Shown here piece after piece: positions 11,301-21,069 of a stretch of 64,000 bases of DNA (positions within the stretch are counted from its first letter, which is position 1; every line of letters begins with the position of its first letter). The DNA is taken from NCBI RefSeq assembly GCF_019649055.1, contig NW_026570493.1:1-64000 (forward strand), in the 5' to 3' direction. A model generated the notes under the pieces. It worked only from the letters and a program-made list of their open reading frames with translations. It had not been told where the DNA came from and did not search any database. A program made the position numbers and the translations under genes. Source of the stretch: Paramacrobiotus metropolitanus. Its lineage: Eukaryota > Tardigrada > Eutardigrada > Parachela > Macrobiotidae.

Positions 11301-12347
11301 GAATTGGAGTTTTACCATTCCAAATTCGCATTTCGACGATTTTATCGTGAATCCGGCATCTCTGAGGCAGAGGAGCGTGTTTCTGAACGCCTTCCTGAAT
11401 TCCTCGAATGTTTTGCCGAAGAATATCACGTCGTCGATATATGCGAAGACGCCGCCTTGTTTGCGTGCTGGCGCCATAATCTTGTCCATTGTCATTTGGA
11501 ATGTGGCTGGCCCGTTGCAGACGCCAAACGGCATTCGTTTGAACCGGAACATCCCTTCTGGAGTCACGAAGGTAGTGTAGTCCATCGACGCTGGATCCAT
11601 GGGGATTTGCCAGAATCCGGACTGACAATCTACCTTGCCGTAGTAGGCGTTGCCTGCGCATTGATCCAGAAGTTCGTCTGGATTGGGCAATGGATAGTTG
11701 TTCTTCTTGGTCACCGAGTTCAGCTTTATGTAATTTATGCAGAACCGGGTGCCCATGGTCCCATCGCCGTTTTTCTTCGAGGCGAGGACCACTGGGAAAC
11801 TCCACGCTGCCATGGACGGTTCAATTACGCCTTGGTCCAACATTTCTTGGACGTGCTTGTTTATGAACTCTCGTCCCTTCCAACTCGTTCGGGTTGGGTT
11901 CATTTTAATTGGTGCAGCGTCGCCCACTTCTATGACGTGAGTCACTCCTTTGGCGTCGCCGTAAGGCTTTTTGGACGTCGGGAATATGGCCCGGAGTTCC
12001 CATAAGTCCTGACGGAGTAGAGCGGTCTGCTCTTCAGTCAGGTGATCGCCGAAGTGTGCATTAGCGATGTGAGCGCGGATTTCGCGCTCCACTTCAGGAT
12101 CTTCCTCTCCGGTCTGGAGGGAATTGATCTTGGCGTAATCTTCATCCGAGATTTCCTTCGTATGGCTCCACTTGGCCCATGTTAACTCCTTTCCGGAGTA
12201 TATGGGGCTCTTTGGAGTAGTTTGACACCAGTATGGTGAAACTGTTGCCATCATGCTGGACTGGTCCGTCGAGCATGGCCAGACTCCGTTTGGTGTCTTG
12301 GCTTCCGAGGTACATGAGTTTCTGTCTCGGGTCGACAGGAAAGTCAA
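8379..12347 (-). CDS. pol: Retroelement pol part 2: reverse transcriptase, RNase H, integrase
   Basis: The open frame is 1,322 codons; the first about 60 overlap the protease frame and are probably not used. RT lies at about residues 110-330, with the first catalytic Asp in KVDCQSGFWQI and YIDD at 303-306. RNase H follows with ECDASGAGIGAML and a TDHRAL motif. The integrase has an HHCC zinc module ending CQTC, the catalytic triad FADF, HSDRG and EGQGQVE, and a GPY/F-like module (KFEGVYIVIG). There is no chromodomain; instead the last about 190 residues are Lys/Pro-rich and low complexity. Enzymatic residues are all present, so the polymerase could be active if the upstream frames are read through. 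Function: copy element RNA to DNA and insert it into the genome. Confidence 0.92.
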   Translation of the reverse strand: MTFLSTRDRNSCTSEAKTPNGVWPCSTDQSSMMATVSPYWCQTTPKSPIYSGKELTWAKWSHTKEISDEDYAKINSLQTGEEDPEVEREIRAHIANAHFGDHLTEEQTALLRQDLWELRAIFPTSKKPYGDAKGVTHVIEVGDAAPIKMNPTRTSWKGREFINKHVQEMLDQGVIEPSMAAWSFPVVLASKKNGDGTMGTRFCINYIKLNSVTKKNNYPLPNPDELLDQCAGNAYYGKVDCQSGFWQIPMDPASMDYTTFVTPEGMFRFKRMPFGVCNGPATFQMTMDKIMAPARKQGGVFAYIDDVIFFGKTFEEFRKAFRNTLLCLRDAGFTIKSSKCEFGMVKLQFLGHILSKDGVHTDPEKVAAIAEKLPSKTERQLRSFLGLANYYRKFILGYAQKTSKMYELLRKESSVKNDWTDAHTAEFNEIKKALTEAPILAKFDATKQTTIECDASGAGIGAMLSQDSRPTAYASRVLHGAEKNYGVTEWECLAVVWAVQKFKHYIDHGPFTVRTDHRALTNLLRCESNRPGINPRLTRWALALQGRDITIEYKPGTFCDNADALSRWLLERDDDKGPHEELDQVPNFEDYKDEISARIIKVRRLQVTDEDPANEWDKPLLPDCNAITDWDQFSTAHIRVINVPAPTPGEPEPEVPPCPEKVTDRTAQELRRMQHRDPTLVKKIYELEHQSELDKRSKLPEHYQMDKGVLYRLTEINAKLERRFVVPLFMRKNIIQSLHDGKTGNHFGYRKTIEAAKLRYYWDRMSCDIHDYIDRCQTCIFGKVPRRATYGKLQPTEAVAPWYRVFADFKGPLPVTQTKKYRYIAVVVDQMTKFTIARPTKTNSAKEFEKFFVEEVVLKYGMPHTMHSDRGTHFTAKSFAKVAKIFGIEQTFGSAYHPEGQGQVERQMQTIWDGIRNFGGAGDEHRWHRALPYVISGMNRAVHATTGFSPYHMLFGREMTIPQDVLAGTNVPETFTTNERYVQRMQQRLNRAHEIAKTRIEEGFLRDAAIYNKKKSQAEFKKRDLVTLKNKVDDPTNPNKFEGVYIVIGIPKPNTYWIRERDTGVEHTVCIDRLKPYHNPDGPSRRITRSSKKKSGDAEPEPTESERCNNKAEPGQEAELPHAQSKLETLLKKQKPGKGPSKKLVAEQQKTLRIPGYGPPDPKTSDPEPPVKRGPGRPRKAKPDFETPALTKLQNQPLAAIDPTLAPAEPEKGTSATDKPAATEGPKVAPAPKEKPKKPKTPKKPKATLTAQQVLEEDVVAEDEADKDLLTRIATGREKSEKVSKGKKQKSNTVLPDVSDKSSTVPPDVLDKAVDKAGQNDA

Positions 12348-15050
12348 TGGTAACTTGGACCGGGGTGATGGACTCCGGTGGGAGCTCCACTTTTACAGTT
12401 GCCCGGACCATAGCGTAGTCAGTTATGACTCGCTGTCTGGTAGGGTTATGTCCCGCCTCTTTTGGCCATGGTAAGGCGCTGGCGGCCGGTATGTCCCAGT
12501 CTACTCCGTCCTCCCTGATGTCCGCTCCATGTAAATCGCTGTAGTACATGTAGCCGATTCTGGCACCTTTGCGGAGGATCTGGTCTCGCATGGACTTATT
12601 TTGGATTTGAATCCATGCGTACTCGTCGTGACGGGTATGTACCTTCGCCTCGATCGGTAAGAGCTGGCGGTGTGGTCGTCGCAACGAGTTAAAGTAGATT
12701 GGGCGATTCGGGTCCATGGTTCTGTATGTGCGGACCTTAACCCAGCATGTTGAGTAAGCTGGTATGGTATACCGCTTATGCGCGAAGACGACCTCCTTTT
12801 CCTCTTTAAGGCCTTCCATCTGCCGGTGCAATCTAGTTTGGCGGATGGTGGGTGCTTCGGCCCGGAATTGAAGGATTTCTGCGTCATCTTCGTCATCACT
12901 CGACTCCTCCGATGATTGATTATCAGAGTCCGTGTCCGGTGAGTCACTTGAGCTTTGGACGTCCGAATCGGTAGACTCGGGTTTATCGTCCTGCGCGGGT
13001 TTTGGCTTGCCTTTGTCCTCGTTAGAGGTTGGCGCGCCGCCGGCCGCTGTTGGTGCCGGTTCCGGCGTGAGATCCACCTCTTGGATCTCTGGCGTTCCGG
13101 TTGCGATTTCCTGTTGTTCAGGTTCGTCCGGTTCCGCCAAAGTGGTTGGACGGCTCCCATTAGGGAGTGGCGAGGCTGGTCGGCCTTTTGCCCAACGTTG
13201 AGTCGAACGGGTTTGTATGGCCCGTATTACCGCTTCAACGCCGTCTCCACATAGAGGACAAGTCAATTGGACTTCCTCTGATGAAGGGTTCTGCTCGTTC
13301 TGGCTGGTGTCCCTTCGATGGCCTCCCTGTTCTGGGTGTGGGCCATCATTTAAGCGCACTTTTGTCGCTATATGCGGTGCAGCTTCCGGCAATGGTTCCG
13401 GTATGGTCCTGACGTTAGTCAGGCTCAGGTCGTACTTTGGCCATATGCTGACGGTTAAGCCAGGGTGTTGGGCCACTTGTCTTCGAAGCGTTATAATATC
13501 ATCGAAGAGATCCGTGCACATCTTTTGGAGTGCTTTGGGCATTTCCATGTGGTACTCCCTGTATTCCCACACGAGGGCTAGACGTTCGTCCTCCCATAAA
13601 GCTCCTTCTTGGACCAAGTCGTCCAGTTCTTGGGCGAATGGTCCGTATTGTGCGGCAATTTGCGGCCACGTTAGTGGTTCGCCTTTGTCTTCAAGCCAGC
13701 CCTCTTCTAGGGCAAGGAGTTGGTTAGCGCGGTATTCCAGGAAATTTCTGACTCCTGTGAACCAAGTTTTGTAGCGCTGGACCAGGTTCTCCTTAATTTC
13801 TCTGTCTGGCACCGGCCGTTGGCACGGTGCCTCTGGTATCGGGATAGTCTTTACTATCCCGTGATTTGGCTTGAGTATGCCTGCACGGAATTGAGTCATA
13901 TACCGCTCGATTGCGTTATGGACGCGCAGCTCCCATATGAGGCTTTCAATGGTGTCCAGGCATTCCCAGCAGGTGGAAGGAGAACTTTTCGGGTGATCAA
14001 GCCGATTAACTCTCACTTCATCATCTGGTCCCGGTGCCTCTGGTATCGGGATAGACTTTACCGCGTCCCAAACGATTTCTTCGTTTGGCTTGAGGATGAA
14101 GGTAAACTTGGAGTGGAGATAGTCACAACCAAGTAGTACGTGCACGTCCGTTAACGTCGGTTGGACGAAGAACGTGTGGTGGCTCTTGTATCCCTGCAGT
14201 GTCACCGGTACGGTGCAGCAGTGGGAGACCACAAAGGCGGTTTGTCCGCCAACACCAAGGATTTTGGTGTTCCGTCCTAATGGCTCTGTTTTGATGCCAT
14301 TGGCGGTGCAGAATTGCTGGCTGATGAGGGATGTCTCCGCTCCAGTATCCAGCATAGCGAGCGTGTGGACTGGTCCAATTTGAACTTTGTGCGTCCATGC
14401 TCTGACAGTTTTCGGTTTGCGATTCTCGTCAAGGCCAACTGTCACTTCCCGCATCACCGGTACTATGGGGATTAGCGACACTGGTCCTGGGTCGTCAGGA
14501 GCGTAGTGAGGTGAAGGTGGCTCCTGTTGGACAGACTCTTCCTGTGGTAGTGTTTCCGCAACCCGTAGGGTGGAAAACATACTTTTGGTGTTAAGGAAGG
14601 ACCGTGAACTTTTTATGGTTCGCACCGTTGGTGTGGTGCCGAGAGGTTTTGTCCACCGATCTGGGGCCAGCAGGTACGGGGACTTGACGCCTCAAGAGGT
14701 TCGGTTGTCCAGTCTTTCAGGGATCCGACCTCGCTGTCCGTATCTTGTACGGACCATCCTTCCGGTGCACTGTCGGAGGATGTGTCTGACGCCGATTTAG
14801 GATACGTCATGTTTGTGATGCGACGTCTCTCTTTGCCACGTATTCGGTTGGCCTTAGGGGTTGAGGCTCCGAGTTTTGGTGATCGGTTGGCCTTAGGGTT
14901 AGTTGAGGCTCCGAAAATCGACTTGGTCGCCTGCAGTGCGACTGTCGGCCTGGCATCAATTCTAGAGCCAGGTGGCTCAAGCGCTGGTTTGGCGCCGAGC
15001 CTGGATCCGCTGGTGGGCTGTTGAGCCATGTGGGTTAGCTTGGGATCCAT
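12142..15050 (-). pseudogene. Retroelement pol part 1: aspartic protease and long spacer
   Basis: A frame with ATG at 15050 (MDPKLTH) runs to 14613. The sequence then continues in another frame (open from about 14690 to 12142). The second frame holds the protease: active-site LAMLDTGAETSLIS near 14.35 kb and HVLLGCDYL about 60 residues later, as in retropepsins. About 560 residues follow before the RT: a helical part, a CPLC pair, a very acidic Ser/Asp/Glu run, and two similar beta-rich modules, each closing with ILRKGxxxG. The frame closes with TGA at 12142. RT continues in the frame one base on, with 206 bases of overlap, which could be a +1 recoding site or a mutation. Confidence 0.8.
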
Positions 15051-15148
15051 GTAGGGATTAGTTAAGTACGGGTTATTAATGGTGTAGGTTATGTCCGGCG
15101 GTTTAGGTTCCGGTCTTAGGTCAGGTGAGTTGCCGATACTCCCCGACC

Positions 15149-18100
15149 TTAGGCGTTTCCCGCGGTTGGGCTGACCCGGCTAGGGCCACCGCCGCTGTTG
15201 CCATTTGGCTGCACCAGCTGCTCCGGTATGGGTGGTAGCGCTGGCCTCTCATTGGCTGGCGTCTGGTATCCCTGCTTTGGACCATTCTGGCGATTTCCGC
15301 CACCGGGCCCACTTCCTGAGCCGGTGGACTGCCTTCGGTTGCCTATCCCCCCATTAACACGTGGTGATCTGGGTTGTTTGGGTGGCACTAAGCCGAGGCG
15401 GTTAGGATTGGCTGACCCGGTAGGGTAGCCTTTTTGGTAGCGATTTCGCCAATCCAAATACCACTTTCGGTTGGGATTTTCGCCATATGGCCTGTTCGCA
15501 TAGCCACAGCCGTCGGTTGGGTGATTTCCCCACAGGCAGTGGTTGCAGGTAATTATCCCGTCTTTGGCCCATCGCTCGAACATGCGCTCGACTCGGTCGA
15601 TGTACATGTCCTCCTGTCTGCGGGCCTCTTCGGGGCTCAGAGTCTGGCGTTGGCCACTCTTGCCTCCCGGGCTTCGGTTTTGTCCTCCAGGGCTGTTGCC
15701 GCTTTGGTTTCCGCTAAAGCTGGCGTTTTGGCCCTTGGAGAACTTGCCCTTTGGTCCTCCGCCGCTGTTGCCCTGGCTGTAGCCAAAGTTGCCCTGGTTT
15801 CGGGCCTGGCCATAGCCGCCACTACCGCCGTTGGGCGGTGTAGACCCACGTTGTGGGGAGGCTAAGTTCAAGGCCGCGATAGCGGCGTATGTTGCCTCGA
15901 TTTGGGCTTGTGTAGCCTGCGGGGGATAGAGTGCCGGTTGTTGCGGTACGACTTGGGCTGGTGGCGTTTGTATGGCCGTTCGGATGGTTGGGTATCCGCG
16001 GCCCGCCTTCCCTTCGTACTCCGGCTTTCCCATTGTGTATTGCCGGACATAGTCCCGGAATTCTGCCGGTGACTTTGGTATCCGGATATCCAGAGCGCGG
16101 CGCAGTTCTGGCTCCTTCACATTCTCTCGCAAGAAGTGAAGTGTCATGGTATCGTCCAAGCCAGCGCGCGTCTGGAGAGTCAGCATGGCGTCGTAGTACT
16201 GCTCAGGGTTTCGGTCAAGTGTTGGTAGTACCGATGAGTGATTTCTCCCATGGCAGTGGCCTGCTGATTATCGTCGCCATATCGAGTGGCAAACTTTTGG
16301 AGCCACTCTTCCACTGTCCAGCCATCCTCGTCTTCACGATTGGCTTGGCCAGTGTACCATTCTTTTACAGGGTCCGAAAGGGCCATGTAAATGCGGCTCA
16401 TGAAGTCCGGATCTGGTTTGTTCAGATCGGACGACTGCTTACAGATCCGTCGGACCTGAGCAAGCCATCCTTTCACCATTGTCTTGTTGCCGTCGAATTT
16501 TGGCAACTCGGTGCGGACTTGAGCTCTCGCGGTGGCTTTTCCCATCTCTTGGGCCATTTCCTTTATTTGCTCTCTGGTTGAGAGAGCTGGGCTGGCCGGT
16601 GGTGATGGGGCAGGTGTTGGCTGCTGTGGTATTAGCGGCACTTGCTGAGGTTGGGCCCACATTGGTTGGCCCGGTACGATCTGGATAGCCCCGTTGGACG
16701 CCATCCATGCGTATGCTCCATTCGGAAGCTGGACCAACATGGGCGCATTTTGGCCCTGGCCTGGTTGGGCTGCTGGTCCTGGTGGCATGGCCGCTGTTGG
16801 CGGTATGCCTGATGGTTGGGGCACGTTTTGGCCCGTGGGCGTGGTTTGGCCCATCTGTGGCTGAGCTTGGCCCGTTGGGGCTGCCGCCGTGATAGGAGGG
16901 CCAAATAGGCTTAGTTGGCCTACTAATGGTGGTTGCACCGTTGGTGTACCACTTTGGCCTCCTATCTGTCCTTGCATGGCCGATGGCCCGAACATAAGGC
17001 TCGGCTGGCTGGTCCTGTTTGGATCCATGCTGCTAATGTGAGCCTGGCTTGTGGCCGGTTGTGGACTGAAGTTGAAGTCCATGTTCGGGAATATTGACGG
17101 GTACAAGGACGGGTACGATGGCTTTGATCCGTAGTTGCTGTGGCTTGGATCAAAGCTTGGCCCGCTTGACGTAGACGGATAAGTCTGCGTTGCGGGCGTC
17201 ACTATCGTCGTTGGACCAATAGTGGCAGTTGTGGTGACCGGGACTGGTGGTGGCGGCAGTGTTACTGTCGCCGTTGATGTTCCGCGGTCCACCGGGCTGG
17301 GAGGCGCAGGTATGGTTGGCCCTTTTGGTGGATCTCCAACCGATGGTCCTTCCACAGCCATGTTGACTTGGTAATCTTGGTGATGATACACTGGCTCGCG
17401 GTAGAAGCGTTGGCCCTGCCGCAGAGCCTCGTCGACTTTTTCTTGTCGGCGTTGTGTATCCGAGTCTGGGAAGGTGTAGTAGGACGGTGGTTCAGCGGAC
17501 AACTCGGAGTTAATATCTACGAGGTGTGATTTCTCCGCATCTAAGCAGGCGTTTTCCGTGCTTAGCCTTTCCAGTTCCTCGTTCATCTCGGTTATGCGTT
17601 GTGTGGCCGCCTGGTAGTCTTTGACCAGGCCGGCATTATTGGCCTCCAATGTGATGATTCGGTCATGTTGGCCCTGGATCACCTGTTTGGCTTGAGCGAA
17701 GGCCTGTTCCAATTGGACGAAGTTTTGGTGTCCAATGGTGCTGTTCTGCTCAAGTTGTGCCCGAATGGTCGCTTCGGTATTGAGCTGGCTCTGGAGGGCA
17801 ACGATCTGTTGCTGGAGTTGCACGTTCTGTGCCTCCTTCTGTTGAACCGTTTGGCTCAACAGTCCTCCTTGTTGAATCGTCTTGATGAGATTTTGGTGAC
17901 TCTCATAAAGAAGATTGTAGCCGTTCCGCAGGCGGTTAATTTCATCCTGCAGGTTGGCCAAGTCTTCGGTGAGACGCTCGTTTTCCCTCTGTAGGCGGTC
18001 CGCCTCAGAGTCGGTGTCGTCAATAGTTGTCCGGGCCGCGGCCAAGTCGTCCCTGGCTTTGGCCAGCTCAGTCCTCGTAGAGGTGAGCAGGGCTTCAAGG

Positions 18101-19301
18101 CCCGCCACAGCCATTTCTAGGCTGTGGATTGTCCTGTTGAGCTGGTCTCGCTCAGCGTTAGGACATGGTGACAACTTGAGCTGAGTTAGCTCAAGTTGGG
18201 TCTGGGCCAGTATGGCCGAGACACGTTTAGCCTCTGCGTCCGATTGGACCGCAAGGTTTTTATGCCGGCAGATCTCATCCTGCATCCAACGTTCGGATAG
18301 CAGGGCCGCTTCTGCCATGTCCGCCAGCTGTTTAGTCAGGTCCCGTACTGTGGTCCTGAGTTGGTCGACTTCGTCGATTTCTTCGGGCCGGGTTGCCTGG
18401 TTCAGCTTTGGCGGAGTGACGCTGGCGCGGGTTGTGTCCCAGGAAGGCCGGTTTAGGTCCATCCTGGCTGTGGCCCTGCTAAGTTGTGCCAGGTCCACAA
18501 TTGGCTCTCCGTCCGGTTTGGACGGGCCAGACGCGCCGATGACGTCATTGGTTGGCGATGGCGTTGCAGGGGTTGAGCCATCGACTTCAAACATGATGGG
18601 CGACTGACTCACGGGCTGTTGGCCCTGGTCATGTGCCTTTGGACCAGCCTTTTTGGCTTGGCCCTTTGCCTTGCGTCCACCTTTGGTCACCGTTGGTGCC
18701 GCGGGTTGGATCTGGTCCGCTCCCGGTAGGGTTGGACTTGTTATCAGATCCTGGACGTCAAGGTTGGACCGGGCCAAGTTGTTTGGCCCTGGTCCATCAG
18801 TGCGTGTCTTATCCTCACTTGTGGCCGCCGTCGGCGCCTCAAGTTGGACTTGGCCCGAGCCAGGTATGGCCGGTTGTTGCGCCAAGTCCCGAGGGCACTG
18901 TTGGCCTGGGCCGTCCTCTCGGCACGAGGTTGGCTGTCCAGAGGCTGGTTGGCCTCGGACAGTTCGTCGGATGCCTCCTGGAATGTGTCGTCCCGGGTGG
19001 CGTCCAGACTTTCATCACTTGTCTCCAAGTCGGCCGGCAGGATTTGTCTGTCCCGCCTGGCTTTGGCCTCGACCGAACTCGTTGAGCCGGCCGAGTTTGG
19101 CTCGTCTGGTTCAGAACCGCCCTGTTTGGCCCTGCGGAAACCGTAAGTTCCCGGTGGGTCGCGTGTGGCATAGTTCTTCCCCAGTTGCTTCTTATATTCG
19201 TTGGGTTGGCGCCCGTCCATAGGACTGAGCAATCTCCGTTGGAGTTGCTCATGGCTGGTGTATGGCATCACCTTGGCCAAGGCGCTTTCAATCTGGCCCA
19301 T
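15149..19301 (-). pseudogene. gag: Retroelement gag, very large, in three frames
   Basis: Translation can start at the ATG at 19301, giving MGQIES, which fits the N-myristoylation pattern MGxxxS. The first frame runs to 18744. The sensible sequence moves to a second frame near 18.88-18.96 kb and continues to 16180. This part has acidic and proline-rich linkers, a long predicted coiled coil (roughly 17.4-18.4 kb), a Pro/Gln/Gly-rich region, and a capsid-like helical part ending near 16.2 kb. A third frame (16186-15149) carries the rest of the capsid-like region. It continues into a Gly/Asn-rich stretch and a zinc knuckle CNHCLWGNHPTDGC (CX2CX4HX4C). The break at about 16.22 kb falls inside capsid, so it is unlikely to be programmed frameshifting. 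Gag would package RNA and form particles. Total size of about 1,380 codons is unusually large. Confidence 0.8.
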
Positions 19302-19445
19302 GGTATTGGGACTTAGAAAATTTCTTTGGTCTTGGTCCGGACCGGAACGTTGAGTTGGCTGTCGCGGGTTGGTGCTGGTCAGGTGCGCTAGAGCTCAGGT
19401 TCAGCGTTAGCTTCCTATGGCCCTATGTTACGTTACTGACCAGTG

Positions 19446-19613
19446 TGACGTCACGTACGAAATGGTTTTGCAAAAAGCTCTACGTCACGAGTAGCGTGCC
19501 GTGAGCAAAAAATGCAAAAAAAGTATGAGTCACTATGACTGTTATAACACGGGGAAGTTTCCCACGCGTTCTGATTGGTCAAAATTTTATGGAAAATAAC
19601 CACGCTGACGTCA
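19446..19613. promoter_or_regulatory. Two CRE palindromes and an inverted CCAAT upstream of gag
   Basis: TGACGTCA, the full CREB/ATF site, occurs at 19446-19453 and 19606-19613, and a half-site variant TACGTCA lies near 19483. GATTGGTCA, an inverted CCAAT box, is at about 19573 and recurs near 20577. All lie 150-310 bases upstream of the gag ATG at 19301. This clustering fits an LTR or leader promoter, but no LTR boundary was found. Confidence 0.5.
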
Positions 19614-19942
19614 CGCGACTTTTTCGCGAAAATTCCGGCTGGACAAAATGGCGGTTGTTTTTCGCCGATAATTCGGTAAAAATCAAAGAAAAATTTTGCG
19701 AGAGTAACGTTACACAATTCTAGTGTAAAATTTCTCGAGGAATCCGAAAATGTAATTTTTAAGCGAATCGGACCACAGGTTCGAAAGTTATAGAATTTTA
19801 AAGTTAGGTTCTACGCGGAAACCTCCAATTTTTGAAAGTTCTACGAAAACCTACGACGCCACAGCAGGTCTTACCGGCGGTTTGTTCGCTCCAAACTGCT
19901 GCTCCGTCGTTCCCCTTCACCCTTTTCTATCGTAAGGGCCGC

Positions 19943-20250
19943 AGCGCACCCGATAGGGCGTAATGGTGTGGCAGGACCGTACCGAACGCAGTTTTGCGCC
20001 GGGAACCAAAGCTGCGGGAGGTCTACTTATAGACGCTGACCCGTATCAACGCAACCCGGTAGGGTGCTTATTTGGTCAACAGCGACGTACCCAACTCAGT
20101 TTTTGAGCGGGGAGCCAAAGCTGCGGGGGACCTACTTATAGGCATCGACCCGTATGAATAATCCGTCGCGCAGCAGACTTCCAATGAAGTCTGTATGATG
20201 CAGGAGATGTGGTCGCGGGATGGCTGGCCTACTTATAGGCAATCAGCGTA
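19943..20250. repeat. About 109-bp tandem repeats with TATA-like core
   Basis: Two clear copies (from about 19943 and about 20052) share CCAAAGCTGCGGG followed by CTACTTATAG, spaced 109 bases. A third partial copy with CCTACTTATAGGC lies 97 bases further (about 20228). On the minus strand each contains TATAAGTAG, a TATA-box-like sequence pointing at the retroelement gag. This may be a repeated core promoter of the element. Confidence 0.6.
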
Positions 20251-21069
20251 GTTCGACCGGTGATGCCTTCACTGGGAGATCAGAGGTTCCAGGAAAGAAA
20301 AACCGAACGATACTGCTACCATGTCAGATATGACACAGAGGCAGATGAAAAATGGGGCAAATATCGCCTTTATTGGTACAATAAAGCAACAACAACAACA
20401 CAAAACCAACAGAAAACCCAATGTGGGAAAAGCTGTGGAAAAAGTGCCTGCAGTGCGCTATCAAGGAATCGTGATAATGATTCCGCGTGCTGCGGGTATG
20501 CAACAGCTGATGCTGCAAAGCATGGAATCGCCCGTAGGCGCAGGGCTCCGCCCCCAAGAGTGCAGAGGAATGCGCTGATTGGTCAGCGTAGACAAAGTAT
20601 ACGCTGAGTAAGCAGCGTAATAGCGCGGCACGAACGGCGTTGCCGTGTGCGGGCGGGCGACAGAGAAAGCCACAAGAGGTGTCTACCGCCTCGAGTGAGC
20701 GGTCTCTGACAAAATGATATCGATACCGAATTTACAGCTGGTCATTTTCTCAGGAATCGTTTTTCACTCAGTTACGCAAAAGTCAACAAACTTAAGAAAC
20801 ATATCTGTAAGTCACGTTAAAGCATAAACGTAGTAAAAGCATTCATTCCGCACAGTTAACCAGTATAATGTAATGAGAGTCCATGCCTACGGCATAGTGT
20901 ACAATTTATAGTGCAGTGGTATCAGTCACGCCTATTCTTTGGGTTCGAAGGTCAAATAACCAGTTAGTCTAAACATATGCAAACTTCCCGTCAAAGAGCT
21001 GATTATTTCTTCCCGGGCGACGGAGTCGCTGCCTGTCCGTTGGCTCCACCCAGCCATTCTTCCAGTAGA
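20251..21069. other. Spacer between retroelement and Kelch gene
   Basis: Short frames at 20260-20607 overlap on both strands and match nothing I recognise. AATAAAG occurs on the minus strand near 20385, part of an inverted repeat TTTATTGGTACAATAAAG. The final 100 bases probably include the 3' UTR of the Kelch gene. Confidence 0.4.

Larger units (their letters stand above)
5835..19301 (-). mobile_element. Large Ty3/gypsy-type retroelement (gag, protease, pol, ORF3)
   Basis: About 13.5 kb of minus-strand coding sequence has gypsy order: gag with a zinc knuckle, aspartic protease, reverse transcriptase, RNase H, integrase. A further ORF lies downstream of pol. Order PR-RT-RH-IN defines Ty3/gypsy rather than copia. 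No matching pair of LTRs could be found by eye on either side (5.3-5.8 kb versus 19.3-20.9 kb), so termini are undefined and the element may be truncated or its LTRs highly diverged. The reading frame changes by one base at several points within gag, at the gag/protease junction, at protease/RT and in ORF3, and two in-frame TAG codons interrupt ORF3. Despite this, the frames are very long and domains intact, which suggests a fairly young copy or uncorrected indels. Confidence 0.9.

Noticed and set aside
8705-18640. Many plus-strand ORFs of 60-245 codons opposite the retroelement
   Set aside because: They are antisense shadows of long, GC-rich retroelement frames and contain no domains of their own.
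20260-20673. ORFs of 70-115 codons on both strands
   Set aside because: They overlap in opposite directions, and the region looks like retroelement leader or promoter repeats.
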